28,852 nt of DNA from JACDAV01 sp036556145 (GCA_036556145.1 DATBKB010000027.1:1-28852); one strand, 5' to 3'. Numbered from the stretch's first letter, positions 7,197 to 15,167 are shown. Made by a program: numbers and translations. The notes: generated from the sequence alone by a model not told the origin.

Positions 7197-8261
7197 TCAT
7201 CCCTCGGGTGCGTCGAGCTCGCGCGCGTAGCGCGGGAAGCGGAATCGCTGGTCGCGGGTGAGGATCCCGCCGTGGCCGAGCTTCGCGACCGTCCGCGGTG
7301 AGACCGGCTCGCCGGCGAGGAGCCGCGGCAGCAACAGGTCGGCGGCGGTGGCCTTCGAATAGGCGCCGCACGTCGGCAGGCCGAGGACGCCCGTCCGCCC
7401 GATCCGCCCGAGCCACAGCATCGAGCCCGGGTGGGCCGGCACGCCGCGACGGACGATCCGACCGCCGAGCCGCTCGATCGCGACGAAGAACGCGTCGGCC
7501 GGATCGGTCGAGCCGCCGCCGGCGGTCAGGACGAGGTCGGCGGCATCGCGGCCGCGCGCCGCGCGCGCGAGCGCGCCCTCGACTGCCGCCCCCTCGTCGG
7601 GCACGTACTCGATCGAGACGACCGTCGAGCCGAGGCTCTCGACCTTGTCGCGGACGCTGCGCTCGAACCGTTCACGCGCCGGCGCGCGGACCGATTCCTT
7701 GACGATCACCGCGACCCGCCGGGCGACGAACGGCGCGACGTCGACGACGGGACGGCGGCGCCGGCCCGCGCCCACGAGCCGCTCGGCCCGCACGACGATC
7801 GACCGATCGACGGCGTGCGGGGCGATCTTGACGCTCGCGACGAGATCGCCCGCCGACACGATCGAGCCATCGAACGCGCTGAAGACCTCGATCGGGTCGA
7901 GCCGGTTGATGCGCTCGAGGAGCGTCGCTCGCACGTGCAGCACGCCGTCGTGCGCGGCGAGGAGGTCGACGCGGCTCTGCGACGGACCGCGCCGGCGGAG
8001 GCCGCGCCCGGCGATCACATCGGCCAGCCGAAGCGCGGCATCGTCCTCGTGGAGGTCGCCCCGGCCGAGCACGAGGACCGTCACCTCGCCGTCGGGCTCG
8101 ACGGCGCCGGGCGAAGACGACGCCAGGCGGTCGAGGTCGGCCGCCGACAGGCGGCGGCCCTTCGGCCACCGCTGCCCGTCGACCGAGAGGTCGCGCGCGA
8201 GCACCGCTCCGGCGAGGGTCCGCGGAGCGCGCCGCCCTGGCGCGATCCGCGCCACCCTCAC
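7197..8261 (-). CDS. molybdopterin-binding (MoCF/MogA-like domain) protein
   Basis: A protein of about 354 residues. The C-terminal two thirds carry a MogA/MoeA/CinA-type molybdopterin-binding domain: VARRVAVIVKESVR strand, VVSIEYVPDE, then DLVLTAGGGSTDPADAFF, where the TAGGGSTDPAD loop matches the TGG...D motif that holds molybdopterin. It ends with VPAHPGSMLWLGRIGRTGVLGLPTCGAYSKATA, the usual GxPG..SA-type closing loop in altered form. The N-terminal 150 residues contain a small ALARDLSVDGQRWPKGRRLS domain resembling those found in MoeA-like proteins. I chose the GTG at 8261, 28 bases after the CoxM stop; a GTG at 8255 is possible. It likely handles the cofactor for the adjacent enzyme. Confidence 0.8.
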   Translation of the reverse strand: MRVARIAPGRRAPRTLAGAVLARDLSVDGQRWPKGRRLSAADLDRLASSSPGAVEPDGEVTVLVLGRGDLHEDDAALRLADVIAGRGLRRRGPSQSRVDLLAAHDGVLHVRATLLERINRLDPIEVFSAFDGSIVSAGDLVASVKIAPHAVDRSIVVRAERLVGAGRRRRPVVDVAPFVARRVAVIVKESVRAPARERFERSVRDKVESLGSTVVSIEYVPDEGAAVEGALARAARGRDAADLVLTAGGGSTDPADAFFVAIERLGGRIVRRGVPAHPGSMLWLGRIGRTGVLGLPTCGAYSKATAADLLLPRLLAGEPVSPRTVAKLGHGGILTRDQRFRFPRYARELDAPEG

Positions 8262-8289
8262 GGCGATGCCATCGTCGCCGCCGGGTCGG

Positions 8290-9141
8290 TCAGATCCGGG
8301 CCAGCGCGGCCTCGATCGCCCGCCGCGTGAGGACGGCGGCCATCGCGGTCCGGTACTCGGCGTCGGCGTGGATGTCGGAGTTGATCTCCTTGCCGTCGGT
8401 GACCCTGCGGGCGGCGGCGGCGATCGCCGTTGCGGAGCCATCGGTGCCGCGAAGGGCCTTCTCGACGCCGGTCGCCCGGTACGCGACCGCGCTGACGCCC
8501 GTCACGCCGACCCGGATGTCCGCCAGCTTGCCGTCGCCACCGCGGACCACGACGACGGCCACGCCGGCGATCGAGTAGCCGGACGCCTTCTGCTCGATCT
8601 TCCGGTACGCCGATCCGGCGTCGTCGCGCGGTGCCGGCAGCCGGATCTCGGTCACGATCTCCTTCGGCTTGAGCGCCGTCTGGAACGCGCCGACGAAGAA
8701 CTTCTCGGCCGGGATCGCCTTCTCGCCCCGCGAGGAGCGGACGACGATCTCGGCCTCGAGGGCGATGAGCACGGCCGGCAGGTCGGATGCCGGATCGGCA
8801 TGGGCGATCGCCCCGCCGACCGTGCCCCGGTTGCGGACCTGGACGTCGCCGATGTCCGGGACGGCGTCCGAGATCAGCGCAAGGTTGCGAGCCGGCGAAT
8901 CGAGCAGCTCGCGGTACGTCGTCAGCGCGCCGACGGCGAGCCGGCCGTCGGCCAGCTCGCGGACGCCTCGCAGTCCCGGCACGCGCCCGATGTCGACGAG
9001 CTTCTCGACCGACGCGAGCCGGAGCTTCAGCAGCGGCAGCAGGCTCTGGCCGCCGGCGATGACCTTCGAGCCGTTGCCGATCTCCTTGAGCGCCTGATCG
9101 ATCGTCGTCGGCCGGCTGTACGCAAATCCGGCGGGGATCAT
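8290..9141 (-). CDS. coxM: Mo-hydroxylase FAD-binding subunit, CoxM-like
   Basis: A protein of 283 residues, the usual length for the medium, flavin-carrying subunit of CO dehydrogenase/xanthine dehydrogenase-type enzymes. Two FAD-binding motifs are visible: AGGQS (29-33) within VIAGGQSLLPLLKLRLA, and TVGGAIAHADPASD (107-120). It passes electrons from the CoxS iron-sulfur clusters to FAD and on to an acceptor. The ATG overlaps the CoxL stop (ATGA), so the two are translationally coupled. The gene symbol is given by homology to the medium subunit and does not imply CO oxidation. Confidence 0.93.
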   Translation of the reverse strand: MIPAGFAYSRPTTIDQALKEIGNGSKVIAGGQSLLPLLKLRLASVEKLVDIGRVPGLRGVRELADGRLAVGALTTYRELLDSPARNLALISDAVPDIGDVQVRNRGTVGGAIAHADPASDLPAVLIALEAEIVVRSSRGEKAIPAEKFFVGAFQTALKPKEIVTEIRLPAPRDDAGSAYRKIEQKASGYSIAGVAVVVVRGGDGKLADIRVGVTGVSAVAYRATGVEKALRGTDGSATAIAAAARRVTDGKEINSDIHADAEYRTAMAAVLTRRAIEAALARI

Positions 9142-11540
9142 GCCTGGCCTCCCTTCGCGGCCTGGATCGCCCGCCACACCTTCTGCGAGGTGTGCGGCAT
9201 GTCGAGATGGCGGATGCCGAGCGGCGCGAGCGCGTCGATGACGGCGTTCGCGACCGCGGCGGTCGACGCGATCGTGCCCGCCTCGCCGACCCCCTTGACC
9301 CCGAGCGGGTTGACCGGCGACGGCGTGACCGTCTGGTCCAGCTCGAACGACGGCAGCCACGACGCCCGCGGCAGGGCGTAGTCCATCATCGTGCCCGAGA
9401 GCAGCTGGCCGTCGTTGTCGTAGACGGCCTCCTCCCACAGCGCCTGTCCGACGCCCTGGGCAATGCCGCCGTGGAGCTGGCCGTCGACGATCATCGGGTT
9501 GATCTTGTTGCCGACGTCGTCGACCGCGACGTAGCGGACGAGGTCGACCTCGCCGGTCTCCTCGTCGATTTCGACGATCGCGACGTGCGTCCCGAACGGG
9601 AACGTGCAGTTCGGCGTGTCGTGGTAGGCCGTCTCGTCGAGATACGGCTCCATGCCCTCCGGCGGATCGAACGCCAGGTCGAGCGCGAACGCGACCTCCT
9701 GGAGCGTCTTGACCTTGTCGGGGCTGCCCTTGACCCGGTAGTTCGCGCCGTCGATCTCGATGTCGTCCGGGGACGCCTCGAGCATGTGGGCGGCGAACTT
9801 GCGAGCCTTCTCCTTGATCTTCGCGGCCGCCTTGATCGCCGCGGTCGTGCCGACGTTCGACGTCCGTGAGCCGTACGAGCCGTAGCCGAACGGCGTGCCC
9901 TGCGTGTCGGAGTGCTGGACGACGATGTCCTCCATCGGCACGCCGAGCTCGTGGGCCACGATCTGGGCGTACGTCGTCTCGTGGCCCTGGCCCTGCGGCT
10001 GCGTGCCCATCGTCACGACGACCTTGCCGGTCAGGTGGACCTTGATGTTCGACGACTCCCACATCGCCGCACCCCAGCCCTCGCCGACGGCGCCGATCCA
10101 CTTCGACGGCGCCACGCCGCAGATCTCGAGGTAGGTCGAAAGGCCGACGCCGAGGAGCTTGCCGCGGCGCCGGGCCTCGTCCTTCGCCTTCTCGATGCCG
10201 TAGTAGTTGACGGCGGTGAGGGCCTTGTTGAGCGCCGGCTCGTAGTTGCCCGAGTCGATGTAGACCTTGGCCCCGTTGACCGCGGTGAGGAGCCCGGACG
10301 GGTTGTCGTACGGGAAGGCGTCGGGCGGGATGAAGTTCCTGCGCCGGATCGCCGCCCGGTCCATCCCGATCTCGTTGGCGAACAGGTCCATCGCCCGCTC
10401 GACGACGTACGTTGCCTCGGGCCGGCCGGCGCCGCGGTACGCGTCGACGAACGTCGTGTTCGTGTAGACGCCGACGACCTCGCAGAAGACGTTCGGGATC
10501 CTGTAGCAGCCCGAGAGGACGCGGCCGTACAGCGTCGTCGGGATGCCGGGGCCGATCGTCGACAGCCGGCCGCCGAGGTTGGCGTACGTCTTGACGCGCA
10601 GCCCGGTGACCTCGCCGTCGCGCTTGCCGGCGACCTCGACGTACGTGATGTGGTCGCGGCCGTGGATCGTCGACTGATAGTTCTCGCGCCGCGACTCGAC
10701 CCACTTCACCGGGCGGCCGCCGATCGCCTTGCTGGCGAACAGCGTCAGCGCCATGTCGGCGTAGGTGAAGATCTTCGAGCCGAAGGCGCCGCCGACGTCG
10801 GGGCTGATGAACCGGATCTTGTGCTCCGGCACGCCCATGACGAACGCGGCGAGCAGCAGGCGCTGGATGTGGGGCGTCTGGCTCGACGACCAGATCGTGT
10901 ACTCGTCGGTGCCCGGGTTGTACGAGCCGATGTCGCCGCGCGTCTCGATCGGGTTCGGGATGAGGCGCTGGTTGACGAGCCGCTGCTTGACGACGACCTC
11001 CGCCTCGGCGAAGGCCTTCTCGGTGCCGTCGCGATCGCCCACCGTCCACTCGAAGACGATGTTGTTCGGGGCGTTCTCGTGGAGCTGCGGCGCGCCAGGC
11101 TTCGTCGCCGCCTCGGCGTCGACGACGGCGGGCAGTGGCTCCCAGTCGACCTCGATCGCGGCGAGCGCGTCGTACGCCTGCTCCGGCGTCTCGGCGACGA
11201 CCGCGGCGACGCCCTCGCCGGTCCACTTGACCGAATCGGTGGCCAGCACGCGCGGCGTGCTGACGTTGTTCTGGAGCTTCGAGGCGCCGCCGGCCGGCCA
11301 CGCCATCGGCAGCGGGTTGTACGGGATGTCGGCGCCGGTGAAGACGGCGACCACACCGGGCATGGCCCTGGCCGCGCTCGTATCGACGCCCTTGATGTTC
11401 GCGTGGGCATACGGGCTGCGCAGGATCGCGAGGTGCGTCATCGACGGCAGCTTGATGTCGTCGAGATAGCGGCCCTTGCCCTGGATGAAGCGGGGATCCT
11501 CGACGCGCTTGATCGGGGCGCCGAGCACTTCGGTCGTCAT
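9138..11540 (-). CDS. coxL: Mo-hydroxylase large subunit, form II CoxL-like
   Basis: A protein of 800 residues, the catalytic molybdopterin-cytosine-dinucleotide subunit. Motifs seen are DVGGAFGSK (248-256), GQGHET (517-522) and the catalytic glutamate Glu753 in GVKGVGEAG. The active-site loop reads AYRGAGR (367-373), the form II signature. Form I, proven CO dehydrogenase, has AYxCSFR with the Cu-binding cysteine, which is absent here. Form II enzymes oxidise a range of or unknown substrates, so CO is possible but unproven. The start has a clear AGGAGG ribosome binding site overlapping the CoxS stop codon region. The gene order CoxS-CoxL-CoxM differs from the MSL order usual for form I and is common in form II. 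Confidence 0.93.
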   Translation of the reverse strand: MTTEVLGAPIKRVEDPRFIQGKGRYLDDIKLPSMTHLAILRSPYAHANIKGVDTSAARAMPGVVAVFTGADIPYNPLPMAWPAGGASKLQNNVSTPRVLATDSVKWTGEGVAAVVAETPEQAYDALAAIEVDWEPLPAVVDAEAATKPGAPQLHENAPNNIVFEWTVGDRDGTEKAFAEAEVVVKQRLVNQRLIPNPIETRGDIGSYNPGTDEYTIWSSSQTPHIQRLLLAAFVMGVPEHKIRFISPDVGGAFGSKIFTYADMALTLFASKAIGGRPVKWVESRRENYQSTIHGRDHITYVEVAGKRDGEVTGLRVKTYANLGGRLSTIGPGIPTTLYGRVLSGCYRIPNVFCEVVGVYTNTTFVDAYRGAGRPEATYVVERAMDLFANEIGMDRAAIRRRNFIPPDAFPYDNPSGLLTAVNGAKVYIDSGNYEPALNKALTAVNYYGIEKAKDEARRRGKLLGVGLSTYLEICGVAPSKWIGAVGEGWGAAMWESSNIKVHLTGKVVVTMGTQPQGQGHETTYAQIVAHELGVPMEDIVVQHSDTQGTPFGYGSYGSRTSNVGTTAAIKAAAKIKEKARKFAAHMLEASPDDIEIDGANYRVKGSPDKVKTLQEVAFALDLAFDPPEGMEPYLDETAYHDTPNCTFPFGTHVAIVEIDEETGEVDLVRYVAVDDVGNKINPMIVDGQLHGGIAQGVGQALWEEAVYDNDGQLLSGTMMDYALPRASWLPSFELDQTVTPSPVNPLGVKGVGEAGTIASTAAVANAVIDALAPLGIRHLDMPHTSQKVWRAIQAAKGGQA

Positions 11541-11546
11541 CGGTCG

Positions 11547-11552
11547 CCTCCT
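11547..11552 (-). promoter_or_regulatory. ribosome binding site of the CoxL gene
   Basis: AGGAGG lies 6 bases before the CoxL ATG and overlaps the TAG stop of CoxS. It fixes the start and suggests coupled translation of the two subunits. Confidence 0.75.
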
Positions 11553-12051
11553 ATGCCGTGCCGCCGGCCGGCGTCGCGGCCGCGGTTCGCATGACCGCCG
11601 CGGCCTCGCGGATCGCGGCGACGATGTTGTGGTAGCCCGTGCAGCGGCAGAAGTTGCCCTCGATCGCGTGGCGGATCTCGTCGTCGGAGGGCTCGGTCGA
11701 TCGCTGGAGGAGGTCGGCGGCGGCCATGATCATGCCCGGCGTGCAGAAGCCGCACTGGAGGCCGTGCTTCTCCCAGAACGCGGCCTGCAGCGGATGCAGC
11801 TCGCCGTCGCTGGCGAGGCCCTCGATCGTGCGGACCGCGCTGCCGTCGGCCTGAACGGCGAGCATCGCGCAGGACTTCACGGCCTGGCCGTCGACATGCA
11901 CCGTGCAGGCGCCGCACTGCGACGTGTCGCAGCCGATGTGGGTCCCGGTGAGGTTCAGGTCCTCGCGCAGGACCTGGACCAGGAGACGTCTGGGCTCGAC
12001 GTCGAGCTCCCGCTGCTGCCCGTTCACGACAAGCGAGATGTGCTCGGCCAC
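11551..12051 (-). CDS. coxS: Mo-hydroxylase [2Fe-2S] subunit, CoxS-like
   Basis: A protein of 166 residues, the small iron-sulfur subunit. The ferredoxin-type cluster is held by Cys41, Cys46, Cys49 and Cys61 (GCDTSQCGACTVHVDGQAVKS region). The second, helical cluster is held by Cys100 and Cys103 (QCGFCTPGM) and by Cys135 and Cys137 (NFCRCTGY). All eight cysteines are present, so both clusters should form. It moves electrons from the molybdenum site in CoxL to the FAD in CoxM. I chose the GTG at 12051 because of the AGGAGG site 7 bases upstream and the normal length. An in-frame ATG at 12177 would add 42 low-complexity residues that do not look like the family. It is the first gene of the cluster. 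Confidence 0.94.
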   Translation of the reverse strand: MAEHISLVVNGQQRELDVEPRRLLVQVLREDLNLTGTHIGCDTSQCGACTVHVDGQAVKSCAMLAVQADGSAVRTIEGLASDGELHPLQAAFWEKHGLQCGFCTPGMIMAAADLLQRSTEPSDDEIRHAIEGNFCRCTGYHNIVAAIREAAAVMRTAAATPAGGTA

Positions 12052-12058
12052 GGCCGTG

Positions 12059-12064
12059 CCTCCT
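12059..12064 (-). promoter_or_regulatory. ribosome binding site of the CoxS gene
   Basis: AGGAGG, within a longer GGAAGGAGG stretch, is spaced 7 bases from the GTG start. It is the strongest Shine-Dalgarno match among the starts I checked here and decides the start against the upstream ATG at 12177. Confidence 0.8.
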
Positions 12065-12175
12065 TCCCCTGCACGAACCCTCGACGTCGACCGCGAGCGC
12101 GTGGAGCGGCGTGGCGCTGTCCCACCACCGGCCTCCCCTGGGTCCTCCGGTGCGGCGGCGGACGCGTCTCCGGGC

Positions 12176-12204
12176 ATGCTGGCACCGCGGCGGCGCGGAA
12201 TCAA
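12176..12204 (-). promoter_or_regulatory. possible promoter of the Mo-hydroxylase cluster
   Basis: TTGATT (12199-12204) and CAGCAT (12176-12181) are separated by 17 bases in the 189-base divergent gap. They match only part of the housekeeping consensus, and a leader of about 120 bases would follow. No obvious operator dyad was seen. Weak candidate. Confidence 0.22.
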
Positions 12205-12228
12205 GGGCCGGGCGCCGATCCCACCGAC

Positions 12229-12234
12229 TAGGAT
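12229..12234 (+). promoter_or_regulatory. TAGGAT -10-like box, leaderless start candidate
   Basis: TAGGAT is followed by exactly 6 bases (CGCGCG) and the GTG start of the next gene, which has no Shine-Dalgarno sequence. This spacing fits a transcript beginning on the start codon. Confidence 0.45.
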
Positions 12235-12240
12235 CGCGCG

Positions 12241-12933
12241 GTGGCACACCCGGCCCGGATCGGGACATTGCGGGAGCGGCCCCTCCACGCCTCGGTCAAG
12301 CAGTGGTACGCCCGGCCGGGCGACCGGGTCGAGGTGCCGGTCGACGGCTATGTCATCGACCTGGTCCGGCGCGGCCTGCTGATCGAGGTCCAGACCCGTG
12401 GCTTCTCGCCGATGAAGGCGAAGCTCACGACGCTGCTGGCGCGCGGCCACCGCGTCCGCGTCGTCCACCCGATCGCGGTCGACCGGTGGATCGTCAAGGT
12501 CGACGGCGAGGGCACGCTCCTCGGGCGCCGCCGCTCCCCGAGGCACGGGTCGCTGTGCGACCTCGTCTCGGAGCTCATCAGCTTCCCCGAGCTCCTGGCG
12601 CATCCGGGCTTCGAGGTCGAGGTGCTGCTGACCGAGGAGGAGGAGCTCCGGCGGCACGAGCCGGCTCGCTGCTGGCGACGCCGCGGCTGGACCGTGGTCG
12701 AGCGCCGGCTCCTCGGCGTCGTGGACCGGGTCGTCGTCGCGAGCCCGGCGGACCTCGCGCGCCTCCTGCCCGCCGATCTACCGCCGCACTTCACGACGGG
12801 CGACCTCGCGGCACGCTTGGCGCAACCGCGCCGGGTGGCGCAGCACCTCGCCTATTGCCTGCGCCGGGTCGGCGTCATCGATCCGGTCGGCAAGCGAGGC
12901 CACGCCGTCGAGTACCGGCTGGCCGTCGCCTAG
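12241..12933 (+). CDS. uncharacterised protein, possible PD-(D/E)XK-like nuclease fold plus winged helix
   Basis: A protein of 230 residues that I cannot assign to a named family. The N-terminal half (LHASVKQWY, then VDGYVIDLVRRGLLIEVQTRGFSPMKAKL, then HRVRVVHPI) has the order of a PD-(D/E)XK core: Asp40 closing one strand, Glu49-Val-Gln51 on the next, then a helix with Lys59 and Lys61 and a further strand. Gln replaces the usual Lys, as happens in some divergent members. The C-terminal part (186-225: FTTGDLAARLAQPRRVAQHLAYCLRRVGVID) looks like a winged helix. A DNA-related role is therefore plausible but unproven. The start is a leaderless-type GTG. The stop codon shares CTAG with the facing MetE-like gene. 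Confidence 0.7.
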   Translation: MAHPARIGTLRERPLHASVKQWYARPGDRVEVPVDGYVIDLVRRGLLIEVQTRGFSPMKAKLTTLLARGHRVRVVHPIAVDRWIVKVDGEGTLLGRRRSPRHGSLCDLVSELISFPELLAHPGFEVEVLLTEEEELRRHEPARCWRRRGWTVVERRLLGVVDRVVVASPADLARLLPADLPPHFTTGDLAARLAQPRRVAQHLAYCLRRVGVIDPVGKRGHAVEYRLAVA

Positions 12934-13796
12934 CGGCGCGGCCGGGGCGTGGACCCGCCGAGGGCGGCGCTTCGGGGATCGACCGCCCGCGGGTCGAAGG
13001 CCCTGGCGATCTGCTCGGGCGTCGCGCCGGCCGCGATCCGCGCGGCCTCGCCGAGTCGGTCCAGCTTGGTCCGGGCCGCGTCCCAGTCGAGACGGTCGAG
13101 CCCGGGCACGTTCGCGAGTCCGACGCGCGCGAGACCGCGGCCCCGGGTGGACGCGGCGTAGTGGGCCGCCCAGACGAGGACCTCCGGCCCGTCGTGGGAG
13201 CGCGGCGCGGCCGAGAGCGCGCCGCAGACGATGCCGCGGTCGCCGGGCGCGACCGCGATGAGGCGCCAGTTGTCGGGGCCGGCGATGAGGTCGAACGCGT
13301 AGCTGTGGTACGGGGCGTCGAAGATCGTCGCCGCGCCGGCGGTGTCGATGTTGCCGCCGGTGAGGACGAGCGACAGGTGGGTCGTTTCGATCCCGTCCGC
13401 GAGACGCCGGTGCGCGTCGCGGAAGAGCGTTCGCTCCGACTCCGAGTCGACGATCGCGACAGCCTCGGGCTCGTCGATCTCGATGAGTGGACAACCAGCG
13501 TCGGCGAGCGCGAGGACGTGCGCGCGAACCGCCTCGGCGCGATCGAGCGGCGACGCCGCTCCCCCGCCCCGGCGTGCGAGCGTGTACGGGCCGGTGAGCG
13601 TCGCCTTGACGGCGCGAGACGTGGACGACGCGGCGAGGGACCACGCGTCCACGACGGACGCCGCCCCGCCGAACCCTGCGTCGGTCAACGGCTCGAGGCC
13701 CGCCGCCTCCTGCGCGGCCAGCACCGCCCGCCCGGCGGCCTCGTCGTCCGTCGCTCCTGTTGGTCGCGGCAGGCGACCGAGGACGGTCGCGAACAC
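12930..13796 (-). CDS. MetE-like (cobalamin-independent methionine synthase family) protein
   Basis: A protein of 288 residues resembling the C-terminal barrel of MetE: ATVLGRLPRPTGA at the start, AAGLEPLTDAGF, VKATLTGPYTLAR, CPLIEIDEPEA and LTGGNIDTAG follow the family order. True MetE binds zinc through His, Cys, Glu and Cys. Here the HxC motif reads THLSL, the NPDCGL loop is replaced by GLANVPGLDRLDWD, and the protein is shorter than the usual 330-350 residues. It is therefore probably not a standard methionine synthase; related archaeal-type or methyltransferase-like proteins are alternatives. The GTG start is one base after the rhomboid stop, so the two are coupled. Its stop overlaps that of the facing gene. 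Confidence 0.75.
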   Translation of the reverse strand: MFATVLGRLPRPTGATDDEAAGRAVLAAQEAAGLEPLTDAGFGGAASVVDAWSLAASSTSRAVKATLTGPYTLARRGGGAASPLDRAEAVRAHVLALADAGCPLIEIDEPEAVAIVDSESERTLFRDAHRRLADGIETTHLSLVLTGGNIDTAGAATIFDAPYHSYAFDLIAGPDNWRLIAVAPGDRGIVCGALSAAPRSHDGPEVLVWAAHYAASTRGRGLARVGLANVPGLDRLDWDAARTKLDRLGEAARIAAGATPEQIARAFDPRAVDPRSAALGGSTPRPRR

Positions 13797-13797
13797 C

Positions 13798-15102
13798 TCA
13801 GCGGTCCGCGGGGCCGATCGCCGTCGTCACCACGGGCGCCTGCGACGCGGTCCCGCCGTGGCGCTGCGCCGTGCCGACCACGATCCCGACCGCCAGTACG
13901 ACGACGAGTGCGACGACGCCGAGCGCCGGCAGCAGCATCGGCGAGCGCACTGGCTGGATCGCCGAATCCGTGGGCCGCTGCCACATCGACCGCAGCGTCG
14001 GCACGCCGCCCGGGACGATCAGCACCCCGAGCCAGAGCCCCGCGAGCAGCCCGCCGACGTGCGCGGCATTGTCGATGAGTCCGCCGAGCGCGAATCCGAA
14101 CGCCAGGTTGATGAGGATCAGCATGCCGATCTGGCTCACGAGCGACCGGCCGCGCCGATCGAGGACCGGGTTGTGCGTCCGCGACGCCGCGAGCAGCACG
14201 CCGAACAGCCCGAAGATCGCCCCCGACGCGCCGACCGAGACGTCGCCTCCACCGAAGACGAAGCTCGCCACGGAGCCCGCCGCGGCGCACAGCAGGTAGA
14301 AGGCGAGGAAGAGCCGCGAGCCGTAGATCTGCTCGACGATCGGTCCGCACAGGTAGAGGGCATACATGTTGAAGAAGAGGTGGAGCGGGCCGCCGTGGAC
14401 GAGCGTGACCGACCACAGCCGGTAGTACTCACCGGCTGCGACGGCGGTCTTGTCGAGAGCCAGCATCTCGAAGAGGAACTCGCCACCGACGGATTCCGCC
14501 GCCAGCGACGTGACCACCGTCAAGCCGATGACGATCCACGACAGCGGCAACGCCGGTCCCGAACCGCGCGCCCTGGCGAAGTAGCGACGCGACGCGCCCG
14601 TGTTCCCGGTCTCCTTCGCCAGCCAGCCGAGCCGACTGGCGATCTCGGCCTTGTCCTGCGCCGGCGCGCGCCGGTCGGCCTCGCGATAGGCCTTGACCGC
14701 GCCCTGGAGGTCGCCGTCGCGGACACGAGCCGCCGCGACGTTCCGCCAGGCGTGGTAGGTCGAGGGGGTCTCGGGCAGCTCGAGGATCGCCTCCCACGTC
14801 GCGATCGCCGACTCCTCGTCGTCGGTCCGGTAGCGCGCCTCGGCGAGGCCGAGCAGGGCCGCCGCCGTGACCGTCGGATCGTCGAACCCGACGACGCGGC
14901 GGTAGAGGACGCCGGCGTCGCGGTAGTCGCCGGCCTGGAGCAGCTCCCCGGCCCGGTCGAGCAGCGCCCGGGCCGCCTCCCGCGTCAGCGGGCCGTCGGC
15001 GGGGACGTCCGGGGGGAGTGGCGGCGTCGCCTGGGCCGTGGCGGGATCCAACGACCCGTCGGCCGTCGCGGGATCCTCCGGCCGGCGGCGGGGGTCGTCC
15101 AT
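13798..15102 (-). CDS. rhomboid-family intramembrane serine protease with N-terminal TPR region
   Basis: A protein of 434 residues. Residues 40-178 form tetratricopeptide-like helices (AGDYRDAGVLYRRVV, EESAIATWEAILELP, GDLQGAVKAYREADRRAP). After that come about seven membrane segments (188-386). The rhomboid site is complete: Asn245 in HGGPLHLFFNMYALY, Ser293 in GASGAIFG and His348 in DNAAHVGGLLAG. It should cut membrane-spanning substrates, and the cytoplasmic TPR part may bind partners. The ATG has a TAGAGT box 7 bases upstream, so the transcript is probably leaderless. The MetE-like gene follows after one base. The gene is divergent from the SRAP gene with a 65-base gap. Confidence 0.92.
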   Translation of the reverse strand: MDDPRRRPEDPATADGSLDPATAQATPPLPPDVPADGPLTREAARALLDRAGELLQAGDYRDAGVLYRRVVGFDDPTVTAAALLGLAEARYRTDDEESAIATWEAILELPETPSTYHAWRNVAAARVRDGDLQGAVKAYREADRRAPAQDKAEIASRLGWLAKETGNTGASRRYFARARGSGPALPLSWIVIGLTVVTSLAAESVGGEFLFEMLALDKTAVAAGEYYRLWSVTLVHGGPLHLFFNMYALYLCGPIVEQIYGSRLFLAFYLLCAAAGSVASFVFGGGDVSVGASGAIFGLFGVLLAASRTHNPVLDRRGRSLVSQIGMLILINLAFGFALGGLIDNAAHVGGLLAGLWLGVLIVPGGVPTLRSMWQRPTDSAIQPVRSPMLLPALGVVALVVVLAVGIVVGTAQRHGGTASQAPVVTTAIGPADR

Positions 15103-15109
15103 CGATCCG

Positions 15110-15115
15110 ACTCTA
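15110..15115 (-). promoter_or_regulatory. TAGAGT -10-like box for the rhomboid gene
   Basis: TAGAGT lies 7 bases before the rhomboid ATG, and no Shine-Dalgarno sequence is seen. It sits back to back with TAGACT on the other strand, with one base between the two boxes. Confidence 0.45.
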
Positions 15116-15116
15116 C

Positions 15117-15122
15117 TAGACT
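15117..15122 (+). promoter_or_regulatory. TAGACT -10-like box in front of the 11-codon ORF
   Basis: TAGACT is followed by 7 bases and then the ATG of a small ORF that ends 2 bases before the SRAP gene. This is the leaderless spacing. The two opposed boxes form the near-palindrome ACTCTA-C-TAGACT. Confidence 0.4.
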
Positions 15123-15129
15123 TCCGCCG

Positions 15130-15165
15130 ATGCTCGCCCCGTCCAGCGGTACCGGTTCCAGCTGA
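15130..15165 (+). CDS. putative 11-residue leader peptide upstream of the SRAP gene
   Basis: ATG through TGA encode MLAPSSGTGSS. The ATG is 7 bases after a TAGACT box, and the TGA ends 2 bases before the GTG of the SRAP gene, which has no ribosome binding site of its own. A leaderless ribosome could translate this short frame and restart at the GTG. No homology can be judged at this length, and the frame could be accidental. Confidence 0.3.
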   Translation: MLAPSSGTGSS

Positions 15166-15167
15166 CC

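Noticed and set aside
5339..7261. 640-codon plus-strand frame opposite the MoxR and OsmC genes
   Set aside because: The minus strand shows Walker A/B motifs and OsmC cysteines. The plus frame is compositionally biased and spans several real gene borders.
9138..11540. Calling the enzyme a true aerobic CO dehydrogenase
   Set aside because: The active-site loop is AYRGAGR and not AYxCSFR, so CO oxidation cannot be claimed from sequence.
11551..12657. Longer CoxS start, up to 368 codons
   Set aside because: The extension runs through the divergent gene at 12241 in antisense. The GTG at 12051 has a strong AGGAGG and gives the family length.
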